Source: Candidatus Nomurabacteria bacterium
Lineage (GTDB): Bacteria > Patescibacteriota > Minisyncoccia > Phycocordibacterales > UBA9973
Reading direction: 5' to 3'
Assembly (NCBI GenBank): GCA_023267315.1
Contig: JAHFNN010000030.1
Location: 1 to 6,534, forward strand
Length of the DNA stretch: 6,534 bases
The position numbers were made by a program, and so were the translations under genes. Below, in pieces: positions 1 to 4,973 of this stretch. Below the pieces are notes generated by a model. It was not told the origin of the DNA. It searched no databases and saw only the letters and a program-made list of their open reading frames with translations. Position 1 is the stretch's first letter, and each line of letters opens with the position of its first letter.

Positions 1-2
1 AT

Positions 3-65
3 CTCAATCTTCCGATTCCAAAAGATCTTATTCCATGGAGTGTAAATCCAAATACCCCGAAATAA
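3..65 (+). CDS. Possible C-terminal end of an upstream gene, truncated by the window edge
   Basis: Frame 3 of the plus strand is open from the left edge to a TAA at 63-65 and would encode about 20 residues, including LPIPKDLIPWSVNPNTPK. If real, the gene converges on rmuC and stops 4 bases before the rmuC stop codon. Frame 2 is also open, to a TAA at 71-73, but reads as low-complexity Ser/Lys. I prefer frame 3 only on the look of the residues. The stretch is too short to name a family. It could equally be non-coding. Confidence 0.3.
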   Translation, partial: LNLPIPKDLIPWSVNPNTPK

Positions 66-69
66 TATT

Positions 70-1113
70 CTAAGCTTCTTCAATTGAAGGTTTTTCAAGT
101 ACGAGCGTATCTATTCCTGGAGCTGATCCAGCGATACGCATGACATCTTTGTCTATCTTTTTAAGCTCTTTACCAGAGAGATTGTATTGATTTACGGTGG
201 TGGAGAGGGAATTACCAAGCTTCATATGAAAATCCTCGTATGCCTTTAAGTGCTTACCAAGTTCATCAACGCGTTTAATGATATCTTTTGCGGTCTCTTC
301 AATCTGCATTGCGCGAAGTCCCTGCAAGACTGTTTGTAGGTATGCCAGAAATGATGTCGGGGATACGATAATTACCTTGTATTTTGATGCTGCGCGCTGG
401 ATAAGGTTCTCGGTATCTTCAGTAACTGCTCCGATTTTATTGACGATAAGATCATAATAAATTGCTTCGTGTGGAATAAACATGAAAGCAAAATCCATCG
501 TTCCATTTTCTGGTTGAATGTACTTAGAAGTTTCAAGAATACGATTTTTTAAATCGTTTAGGAATATTTTTTCAAATCGCTCCTTCTCGCTCTGGTCGCT
601 TGTTTCGCTGATGCGATTGTAGTTTTCAAGAGAGAATTTTGAATCAATTGGAATTATTTTTTCATTTACGCGTACAATTGCATCCACAATTGTGCCATCA
701 GGAAAGGCGTACTGCATCTGGTATGAGCCCGGTGGCATGACATTTTTTAACAGAGTTTCGAGGTAGTATTCACCCAAAATGCCGCGCTGTTTTGGATTCT
801 TTAAGATGTCTTGCAGACTCTGTAGTTGATCAGTGAAAGATATGACTTGTTTGTTGGTCTCATCGAGGCGAGTAAGGCGTTCAGTGATATCACGGATGAT
901 CTCATTCGATTGTTTGGATTGATAGCGAAGTGTTTCGGTTACATCTTTGTGAGATTGTCCAAGTTTCTGATCTACGGTACGCGTCAACTCGTTCATTTGC
1001 TGAAGCAAGAGCTGAAGACCTGCATCATTACGCGCAGGCTTTTCTTTTCGTATAAAAAATAGGGCAATTCCAAATCCTCCAACAACCGCGATTAGTATAT
1101 AAAGTATATTCAT
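70..1113 (-). CDS. rmuC: RmuC family protein (DNA recombination/rearrangement-limiting, nuclease-like)
   Basis: This is a 347-aa RmuC protein. The family was named for limiting recombination at inverted repeats in E. coli, and its biochemical activity is poorly established. Residues 3-21 form one N-terminal membrane anchor followed by Arg/Lys, so the body should be cytoplasmic. Residues about 30-105 are polar and helical with spaced hydrophobics, as expected for the coiled coil. The RmuC domain follows: NPKQRGILGE at 106-115, then D144 and the D157-S158-K159 motif, a spacing that fits the PD-(D/E)XK-like core assigned to this family. FMFIPHEA and VSPTSFLAYL are further family landmarks. The protein is shorter than E. 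coli RmuC (about 475 aa), mainly because the coiled coil is short. The start is ATG at 1113, stop TAG. The gene is divergent from mscL, with a -10-like box 6 bases before the ATG and no Shine-Dalgarno. Confidence 0.93.
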   Translation of the reverse strand: MNILYILIAVVGGFGIALFFIRKEKPARNDAGLQLLLQQMNELTRTVDQKLGQSHKDVTETLRYQSKQSNEIIRDITERLTRLDETNKQVISFTDQLQSLQDILKNPKQRGILGEYYLETLLKNVMPPGSYQMQYAFPDGTIVDAIVRVNEKIIPIDSKFSLENYNRISETSDQSEKERFEKIFLNDLKNRILETSKYIQPENGTMDFAFMFIPHEAIYYDLIVNKIGAVTEDTENLIQRAASKYKVIIVSPTSFLAYLQTVLQGLRAMQIEETAKDIIKRVDELGKHLKAYEDFHMKLGNSLSTTVNQYNLSGKELKKIDKDVMRIAGSAPGIDTLVLEKPSIEEA

Positions 1114-1119
1114 GTCGCT

Positions 1120-1128
1120 ATTTTACCA
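1120..1128 (-). promoter_or_regulatory. rmuC promoter, extended -10, predicted leaderless start
   Basis: On the minus strand TGGTAAAAT gives an extended -10: TG, one base, then TAAAAT (1125 down to 1120). Six bases separate the hexamer from the ATG at 1113, so the expected +1 is the A of the start codon. No convincing -35 lies 16-18 bases upstream. The hexamer overlaps the proposed mscL -35 on the other strand. Confidence 0.5.
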
Positions 1129-1150
1129 CAGGATTAAAATACGATATACT
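1122..1150 (+). promoter_or_regulatory. mscL promoter, predicted leaderless start
   Basis: TTTACC at 1122-1127 (4 of 6 to the -35 consensus), 17 bases, then TATACT at 1145-1150 (5 of 6 to the -10 consensus). The bases GGCCAT follow, then the ATG at 1157. A start 7 bases past the hexamer falls on that A. No Shine-Dalgarno precedes the ATG. Confidence 0.55.
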
Positions 1151-1156
1151 GGCCAT

Positions 1157-1540
1157 ATGTTAAAAGAATTCAAAGATTTTGCAATAAAAGGGAATATGAT
1201 CGACCTCGCCGTGGGTGTGGTCATCGGAGCAGCCTTTGGTAGTGTAGTCAACTCATTAGTCAAAGACGTCATCATGCCACCATTTGGGGCCTTATTGGGC
1301 GGAATTGATTTTTCGGATAAGGTTGTTGTGCTTAAACATGCGACAGATACAGCGAAAGCTGTCACGCTTAATTATGGGCTTTTCGTTAATACACTTATTA
1401 GTTTTCTTATTGTCTCGTTTTCAATTTTCTTTGTGATAAAACAATTGAACCGCTTTAAGAAAAAAGAAGAAGCAAAGCCAACAGAGCCAACAAAAGAGGT
1501 TGTATTACTTACTGAAATTCGCGACTTACTCAAGAAATAG
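1157..1540 (+). CDS. mscL: Large-conductance mechanosensitive channel MscL
   Basis: This is a 127-aa homopentameric inner-membrane channel subunit that opens under membrane tension to release solutes during osmotic downshock. The N-terminal amphipathic helix MLKEFKDFAIKGN leads into TM1 (about residues 14-43), which contains the family signature NMIDLAVGVVIGAAFG and the VNSLVKDVIMPP turn. A short periplasmic loop (about 44-73, GGIDFSDK onward) precedes TM2 (about 74-98), then a Lys/Glu linker and the C-terminal bundle helix LLTEIRDLLKK. The length is close to the usual 130-150 aa; the periplasmic loop is on the short side. An ATG at 1112 is in frame, but the canonical N-terminus begins at 1157, the extra 15 residues resemble no MscL, and the promoter would lie inside the longer form. 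A stem-loop terminator follows the TAG. Confidence 0.97.
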   Translation: MLKEFKDFAIKGNMIDLAVGVVIGAAFGSVVNSLVKDVIMPPFGALLGGIDFSDKVVVLKHATDTAKAVTLNYGLFVNTLISFLIVSFSIFFVIKQLNRFKKKEEAKPTEPTKEVVLLTEIRDLLKK

Positions 1541-1561
1541 AAAATAGAGCTAAAATAGAAA

Positions 1562-1599
1562 CACCTGGCTTATTAACGGCCAGGTGCTTTCTTTTGTTT
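1562..1599 (+). terminator. Rho-independent terminator, probably bidirectional
   Basis: A perfect 8-bp stem pairs CACCTGGC (1562-1569) with GCCAGGTG (1579-1586) around a 9-base loop. It is followed by CTTTCTTTTGTTT (1587-1599), which serves as the U-rich tail for mscL. Read on the minus strand, the same stem is followed by TTTCTATTTT, so it could also end the convergent 110-aa gene, whose stop is at 1618. Confidence 0.82.
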
Positions 1600-1617
1600 A
1601 TGCACAGAGTGCAATTC

Positions 1618-1950
1618 TTAAAAGAATTCGCGAACAGTAGGACCCGATCCAGATTGCCAGGTGATAAGCACATATCCTTGTTCAATTTTTTCAAATAGGA
1701 TAATGCCTTTGCCTGGATTTTTTGCGTTGCTGTAAATTGCAGCACAGAAAGAATTGATAATCTCGAGCATGGTGGGAAGGTGTACATTTGAAAAATCATT
1801 TACAAATTTTCTGATTTCCTCTTTTGCACACGCTGTCGTCTCAGTACAAGATCCAAATTCTTTTCCTCTGAAACTAAGTGTCATTGTTGACGCATATGTT
1901 GCTTTCAAGACTGATTGAGTAGGACTGGTTACGTCCACTACTTTACTCAT
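1618..1950 (-). CDS. Hypothetical 110-aa protein, family not recognised
   Basis: I do not recognise this protein. It has no signal peptide or membrane segment and should be cytoplasmic. The residue pattern suggests small alpha/beta: strand-like 14-28 (VLKATYASTMTLSFR), a Cys-bearing loop (C35, C41), a helix about 43-54, NVHLPT at 55-60, a helix 60-74 with C69, then two strands at about 82-98 (GIILFEKIE, GYVLITW). The PT-x-x-E helix followed by a strand ending in Glu faintly recalls tunnelling-fold (QueD/PTPS-type) proteins, but the zinc His triad is absent, so this is only a hypothesis. Coding status is supported by a strong AAGGAGG before the ATG, a plausible promoter and a terminator at the 3' end. 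The gene lies 36 bases downstream of the PD-(D/E)XK gene on the same strand, so read-through from that operon is also possible. Confidence 0.75.
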   Translation of the reverse strand: MSKVVDVTSPTQSVLKATYASTMTLSFRGKEFGSCTETTACAKEEIRKFVNDFSNVHLPTMLEIINSFCAAIYSNAKNPGKGIILFEKIEQGYVLITWQSGSGPTVREFF

Positions 1951-1954
1951 GGTT

Positions 1955-1962
1955 CCTCCTTT
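1955..1962 (-). promoter_or_regulatory. Strong Shine-Dalgarno of the 110-aa gene
   Basis: On the minus strand AAAGGAGG ends 4 bases before the ATG at 1950. It is the best match to the anti-Shine-Dalgarno in the window and fixes this start. The spacing is slightly short. Most other starts here have no comparable site. Confidence 0.8.
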
Positions 1963-1969
1963 TTTGAGT

Positions 1970-1998
1970 ATTGAACTCTTCCTAGATTAAGAAGTCAA
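1970..1998 (-). promoter_or_regulatory. Possible promoter of the 110-aa gene
   Basis: On the minus strand TTGACT (1998 down to 1993, 5 of 6 to consensus) is separated by 17 bases from TTCAAT (1975 down to 1970, 4 of 6). The predicted start gives a leader of about 14 bases that includes the Shine-Dalgarno. The -35 lies within the last codons of the upstream nuclease gene. The weak -10 keeps confidence low. Confidence 0.4.
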
Positions 1999-2748
1999 GT
2001 CGAGTGCTTCATTTGCGTGTTCACGGTAGGTGCAGTAATCACAACCAGAACCAGCTTTCGGTACTATGTCTGAGGTTAGACATGCATGGATCTTATTCAA
2101 TGTTTTTTCTACCCATGAATCGTCTCCTGTGTAGGGAATAATTTTTATATCAAATTCCAATTTACCATCGAATGCTTCTCTGTCTGTTTGCCCGTTGCAG
2201 TACACGAAGTAGCCTGTATCGGAAACCTTGAATCCATTTTTACGTAATAGCCATTGGTATACCTCCATTTGGCGCTTGTAGCCGATTTGCCACTCCGCAT
2301 CGAGATTCACTTCAGTTGTTTTTGATGTTGATTTATAGTCCACAATATGAAGTTCGCCATTGTCGTTTATCCAAATATCATCCACCGCTCCAGTCACGGT
2401 AAGATTGGTTGGTTCGTGGGTGTACCGTACGCCCTTGAAATTTTCTCGCCATTCATCGAGCTTTTCATGTGCGAAAGGGATTGCCGCAATTTTGTAGTGC
2501 TTCATGAGCGGATGAGCAACTCCTTCGGCTCTGTGTGCATCAAATTCTTTCTTGAGAAGTGTGTCGACGGCAGTATTTAGATTAAATGGAAATCCTGGTG
2601 GGCGACCAACGCCGAGCCGGCGATCGAGATAAAAGCATTGTGGACATTCTAAAAAGAGATCAATCTTAGAACGAGAAATAGCGAAGGGTTTATCATCGCT
2701 TGGGTCGTAGATATTTCGTGTGCGTTTGCCTTTATAGTAGTCGGACAT
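1987..2748 (-). CDS. PD-(D/E)XK superfamily nuclease (RecB/AddB/Cas4-like domain)
   Basis: This 253-aa stand-alone nuclease domain resembles the C-terminal nuclease of RecB/AddB and Cas4-type exonucleases. The N-terminal family motif is AISRSKIDLFLECPQCFYL (23-41). The active-site residues visible are D123 (in GAVDDIW), D137 and K139 (in HIVDYKST), and Q160/Y164 (QMEVY). These should bind metal and cleave DNA. Four cysteines in two CxxC pairs (C35/C38 and C236/C239) sit at the two ends, where AddB and Cas4 hold a 4Fe-4S cluster. The usual His of the G-x-x-x-H motif near residue 62 seems to be Asp (NTAVDTLLKKE). No helicase domain is attached. The ATG at 2748 is 6 bases after the exonuclease stop, so the two genes are surely cotranscribed. 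No good Shine-Dalgarno is visible, so coupling to upstream translation is likely. The substrate cannot be told from sequence. Confidence 0.9.
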   Translation of the reverse strand: MSDYYKGKRTRNIYDPSDDKPFAISRSKIDLFLECPQCFYLDRRLGVGRPPGFPFNLNTAVDTLLKKEFDAHRAEGVAHPLMKHYKIAAIPFAHEKLDEWRENFKGVRYTHEPTNLTVTGAVDDIWINDNGELHIVDYKSTSKTTEVNLDAEWQIGYKRQMEVYQWLLRKNGFKVSDTGYFVYCNGQTDREAFDGKLEFDIKIIPYTGDDSWVEKTLNKIHACLTSDIVPKAGSGCDYCTYREHANEALDLTS

Positions 2749-2754
2749 AGGTAT

Positions 2755-3477
2755 TTAAAGCTTTCCCAAATAATATTTCAATGTATAGATCCAATCCTCA
2801 TCATCGTCTTCTTTTTCGAGTTTTTGTGCCAAGAACCATTCGAGATATCCACGATCTATTTTGGCAACATCTTCAACTTTCTTACCGCTATGTTTGCCGA
2901 ATTTAAATGTTTTTATAAGTACTGGACGTGAAGAGATATCCATCATTTCAAGCACGGCAAGTTCTGTATTCTTATTTGTATGCTCAGACATTTTTTTAAG
3001 CAATCGTTCAAATAATTTTTCAAGTACAAGTACATCACCCAATGCATCGTGTGCAGCCGCTTCAATATCTATTTCCAAGAGGTAGCGCAAAAATTGTAGA
3101 CGGTATGACTCAATTTTTTCGTCAGGATCTAGATGTCGGGCAATACGAAGCGTGCAAATAAAACGAGGAACCTTGAGTCCTTCTTTTTCAAGCATGCCGA
3201 TATCAAAAAGCGCATTGTGTGCCACGAGGATCACTTCTTCATCATGAAGAAGTTTCTTTAATTCATCGTATTCAAAACTAAACTGAAACGCTGGTTTATC
3301 AGCCACCATTTTATTTGTAATGTGGTGCACTGCGGATGCTCCTGGTGGGATCTGTGTTGGCGGTTTGAAGAGTGCCATTTTTCGCGAGCCATCAATACTG
3401 TAGGCGATTTGACACAAGTAATCCTTTTTTTCATTTCCTGTTGTCTCCGTGTCCAAAAATAAAAGTTTGTATGCCAT
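2755..3477 (-). CDS. DEDDh 3'-5' exonuclease with ExoX-like C-terminal domain
   Basis: This 240-aa exonuclease belongs to the DnaQ/RNase T superfamily and removes nucleotides from 3' ends using two metal ions. Residues 1-162 are the catalytic domain: D9-x-E11 (LFLDTETTG), D92 (AHNALFDIGML), and H143 with D148 (HDALGD), which makes it DEDDh. Residues about 187-240 match the small ExoX-type C-terminal domain: FKFGKHSGKKVEDVAKID, GYLEWFL, then an acidic stretch and a final helix LKYYLGKL. I chose the ATG at 3477 because MAYKLLFLDTETTG is the normal N-terminus and a -10-like box ends 6 bases before it. A longer reading from TTG at 3507 adds 10 atypical residues. It is first in an operon with the PD-(D/E)XK nuclease. 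Whether the substrate is DNA (ExoX, epsilon-like) or RNA is not settled; the tail favours DNA. Confidence 0.9.
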   Translation of the reverse strand: MAYKLLFLDTETTGNEKKDYLCQIAYSIDGSRKMALFKPPTQIPPGASAVHHITNKMVADKPAFQFSFEYDELKKLLHDEEVILVAHNALFDIGMLEKEGLKVPRFICTLRIARHLDPDEKIESYRLQFLRYLLEIDIEAAAHDALGDVLVLEKLFERLLKKMSEHTNKNTELAVLEMMDISSRPVLIKTFKFGKHSGKKVEDVAKIDRGYLEWFLAQKLEKEDDDEDWIYTLKYYLGKL

Positions 3478-3483
3478 ACCCAC

Positions 3484-3492
3484 ATTGTAACA
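3484..3492 (-). promoter_or_regulatory. Exonuclease operon promoter, extended -10, predicted leaderless start
   Basis: On the minus strand TGTTACAAT gives TG, one base, then TACAAT (3489 down to 3484). GTGGGT follows, then the ATG at 3477, so the expected +1 is the start codon. No good -35 is seen. A perfect TATAAT lies further upstream (3514 down to 3509) and is an alternative that would give a leader of about 25 bases. Confidence 0.5.
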
Positions 3493-3500
3493 TTTTTCCT

Positions 3501-3529
3501 TCGACAAGATTATAGCGAGTTGGTATAAT
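3501..3529 (+). promoter_or_regulatory. yqeY operon promoter, near-consensus, predicted leaderless start
   Basis: TCGACA at 3501-3506 (5 of 6), 17 bases, then a perfect TATAAT at 3524-3529. GTTCGT follows, then the ATG at 3536, so +1 should be the A of the start codon. It is the best promoter match in the window and probably drives the five-gene plus-strand block. Confidence 0.72.
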
Positions 3530-3535
3530 GTTCGT

Positions 3536-3988
3536 ATGTCACTACAGGAAACAATAAAGAGTCAAATTAAAGAGGCTATGATTGCTAAAGATGCAATACG
3601 GCTGGATGTATTACGCGGAATGAGTGCTGCCTTTACGAATGAATTGGTCGCTAAAGGAAAGAAGCCACAAGACACTATTTCTGATGAAGATGCTCTTGCG
3701 GTCATTATGCGTCTTTCAAAGCAACGCAAAGATTCGATCGAACAATTTACGAAAGGTGGACGTGAGGATCTTGTTGCTGAGGAGAAGGCACAACTGGCAA
3801 TCATAGAAGCATATTTACCTAAAATGATGGATAAATCTGAAGTACAAAAGATCGCTGAATCAAAAAAAACAGAACTCGGTATAACTGATCCTACAAAAAA
3901 GGGTATGCTTATGTCGGCTATTATGAAAGATCTGAAGGGGAAGGCGGATGGGTCTATTGTAAAAGAAGTGGTCGATTCATTGTTTTAA
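3536..3988 (+). CDS. yqeY: GatB/YqeY domain-containing protein
   Basis: This 150-aa protein covers the whole YqeY family (usually about 145-150 aa). It is all-helical and cytoplasmic, and resembles the C-terminal tail domain of GatB, the amidotransferase subunit that makes Gln-tRNA or Asn-tRNA. The free-standing form has no firmly proven role; tRNA binding is inferred from the GatB tail. Landmarks are the N-terminal MSLQETIKSQIKEAMIAKD, LRGMSAAFTNE (25-35), the LSKQRKDSIEQFTKGGREDL helix (about 59-78), EEKAQLAIIEAYLPKMM (81-97), and the C-terminal MKDLKGKADGSIVKEVV. All are typical. It is the first gene of the plus-strand block, 12 bases before the YvlD-like gene, with no Shine-Dalgarno and a promoter that places +1 at the ATG. 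It is divergent from the exonuclease gene. Confidence 0.94.
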   Translation: MSLQETIKSQIKEAMIAKDAIRLDVLRGMSAAFTNELVAKGKKPQDTISDEDALAVIMRLSKQRKDSIEQFTKGGREDLVAEEKAQLAIIEAYLPKMMDKSEVQKIAESKKTELGITDPTKKGMLMSAIMKDLKGKADGSIVKEVVDSLF

Positions 3989-4000
3989 TTAAATTTATTT

Positions 4001-4348
4001 ATGAAAATTATATTTCATTGGCTTATTCTTGCGCTCGCTGTTCTTGCAGCAGCATATTTTATTCCTGGTATTGTCGTTGCTTCATTTTGGCCAGTCGCGG
4101 TTATTGTGGCGGCAATCTTGGGATTTATCAATACTGTTATTAAACCGATTGTGAAAATTTTGACTTTACCGATAAATATTTTGACACTCGGTCTTTTTTC
4201 TCTCGTCATAAACGGACTCTTTTTCTGGTTTATTGGGCAGGGGATGGTGAAGGGTTTTGTTATCCATACATTCATGGCAGCATTCTGGGGTGCGATTTTA
4301 ATTTCAGTTATCAACTGGTTTGGAGGTCGGTTCCTTAAAGAGGATTAA
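4001..4348 (+). CDS. Four-helix membrane protein of the YvlD / phage holin 4-2 family
   Basis: This 115-aa protein is predicted to span the membrane four times: about residues 3-26, 30-50, 56-80 and 86-108. The family core is clear: N44, IKP at 47-49, then LTLPINILTLGLFSLVINGL (54-73). The family (Pfam name Phage_holin_4_2) is widespread in bacterial chromosomes, and Bacillus YvlD belongs to it. The holin name comes from remote similarity; nothing phage-like is nearby, so a lysis role is not supported and the function is unknown. The gene starts 12 bases after the yqeY stop in an AT-rich gap without a Shine-Dalgarno. TTAAAT ends 6 bases before the ATG but has no -35 or TG, so I do not call it a promoter. 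It lies 11 bases before the DedA-like gene, suggesting joint transcription of two membrane proteins. Confidence 0.9.
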   Translation: MKIIFHWLILALAVLAAAYFIPGIVVASFWPVAVIVAAILGFINTVIKPIVKILTLPINILTLGLFSLVINGLFFWFIGQGMVKGFVIHTFMAAFWGAILISVINWFGGRFLKED

Positions 4349-4359
4349 AATAACCCACT

Positions 4360-4959
4360 ATGCATACCATTCCTTTTATTGTTCATTTTATTCAGGTTCA
4401 TGAGTACTGGGCAAACTTACTCCTTTTCCTTGGAGTATTTTGGGAGGGTGAAATAATGCTCATTATTTCGGGTATTTTGGTTCACCAGGGGGCACTTCAT
4501 CTTGAAAGCACTATTGCTATTTCACTCGGTGCTGCTTTTATGAAAACAGTCCTTGGGTATTTGATTGGAGTCTGGACCGCGCGACGATTTCCGAACAGTA
4601 AATTTCTCCGTTATATAGAACGTCGAATATTGCTTCTTCTACCGAAATTCAAAGAGCGTCCATTCTGGTCAATTTTTATTTCAAAGTTCATCTATGGCGT
4701 CAATAATGCGACACTTGTCTTCGCTGGGTATATGAAGGCAAATTTCCGTATTTATGTTCGCGCTGAAGTGATTTCCACTATCATCTGGCTTGCTGGTTTT
4801 ATCTGGCTCGGGTACTTTTTCAGTTACGCAGCGTTCTCTATAAGTCACGATGTTCGTAAGGTTGTCATACTTATTCTTGCATTTATTACGTGCTTTATTC
4901 TTTTACAACGATTTATCTCTTTCCTGTACGACCTTGTAGAATTTGAAGATAAAGAGTAA
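4360..4959 (+). CDS. DedA / VTT-domain family membrane protein, divergent
   Basis: This 199-aa integral membrane protein has the DedA (SNARE-associated, VTT) layout. Family members are polytopic and some bacterial ones flip undecaprenyl phosphate or phosphatidylethanolamine. Visible parts are the N-terminal WEGE (28-31) before a re-entrant-like hydrophobic stretch and SGILVHQGAL (37-46), GYLIGVWTARRF (66-77), ISKFIYGVNNATLVFAGYMKA (from 107, the normally GRFIPGxR...AG region), and C-terminal membrane helices at about 134-155 and 165-185. Several residues usually conserved in DedA proteins look changed: the Asp before GYxIG is not present (K62/T63 instead), the Arg of RF is K109, the Pro is Y112 and the following Arg is Asn. 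Transport activity should therefore not be assumed. The gene follows the YvlD-like gene by 11 bases; a distant AAAGAGGA (4337-4344) is the only Shine-Dalgarno-like site. Confidence 0.82.
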   Translation: MHTIPFIVHFIQVHEYWANLLLFLGVFWEGEIMLIISGILVHQGALHLESTIAISLGAAFMKTVLGYLIGVWTARRFPNSKFLRYIERRILLLLPKFKERPFWSIFISKFIYGVNNATLVFAGYMKANFRIYVRAEVISTIIWLAGFIWLGYFFSYAAFSISHDVRKVVILILAFITCFILLQRFISFLYDLVEFEDKE

Positions 4960-4960
4960 G

Positions 4961-4967
4961 GTGAGGG
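4961..4967 (+). promoter_or_regulatory. Shine-Dalgarno of the DHH phosphoesterase gene
   Basis: GTGAGGG lies 6 bases before the ATG at 4974, with the GAGG core at 4963-4966. It supports this start and, unlike the operon-leading genes, indicates ordinary ribosome recruitment inside the operon. Confidence 0.55.
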
Positions 4968-4973
4968 TACTCT

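Noticed and set aside
826..1062. Plus-strand frames inside rmuC, and similar antisense frames in mscL, yqeY and the nuclease genes
   Set aside because: They overlap strongly supported genes, show no family motifs and are shadows of the coding strand.
1112..1156. Longer MscL start at ATG 1112, overlapping the rmuC start codon
   Set aside because: The extra 15 residues match no MscL N-terminus and would cover the promoter; the canonical MLKEFKDFAIKGN begins at 1157.
1966..1978. Small inverted repeat GAGT/ACTC upstream of the 110-aa gene
   Set aside because: Only 4 bp of stem, no T-run in the proper direction for the upstream nuclease gene, and it overlaps the promoter candidate; likely chance.
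1618..3477. Defence or CRISPR-adaptation island based on the Cas4-like nuclease
   Set aside because: No Cas1/Cas2, repeat array, helicase, toxin or other defence gene is visible; neighbours are housekeeping genes.
3478..3507. Longer exonuclease start at TTG 3507
   Set aside because: It adds 10 atypical residues from a rare start codon and runs through the -10 candidate; ATG 3477 gives the usual N-terminus.
4001..4348. Prophage or lysis cassette, suggested by the holin family name
   Set aside because: The family is a general chromosomal membrane family (YvlD type); no endolysin, integrase, structural gene or att repeat is nearby.
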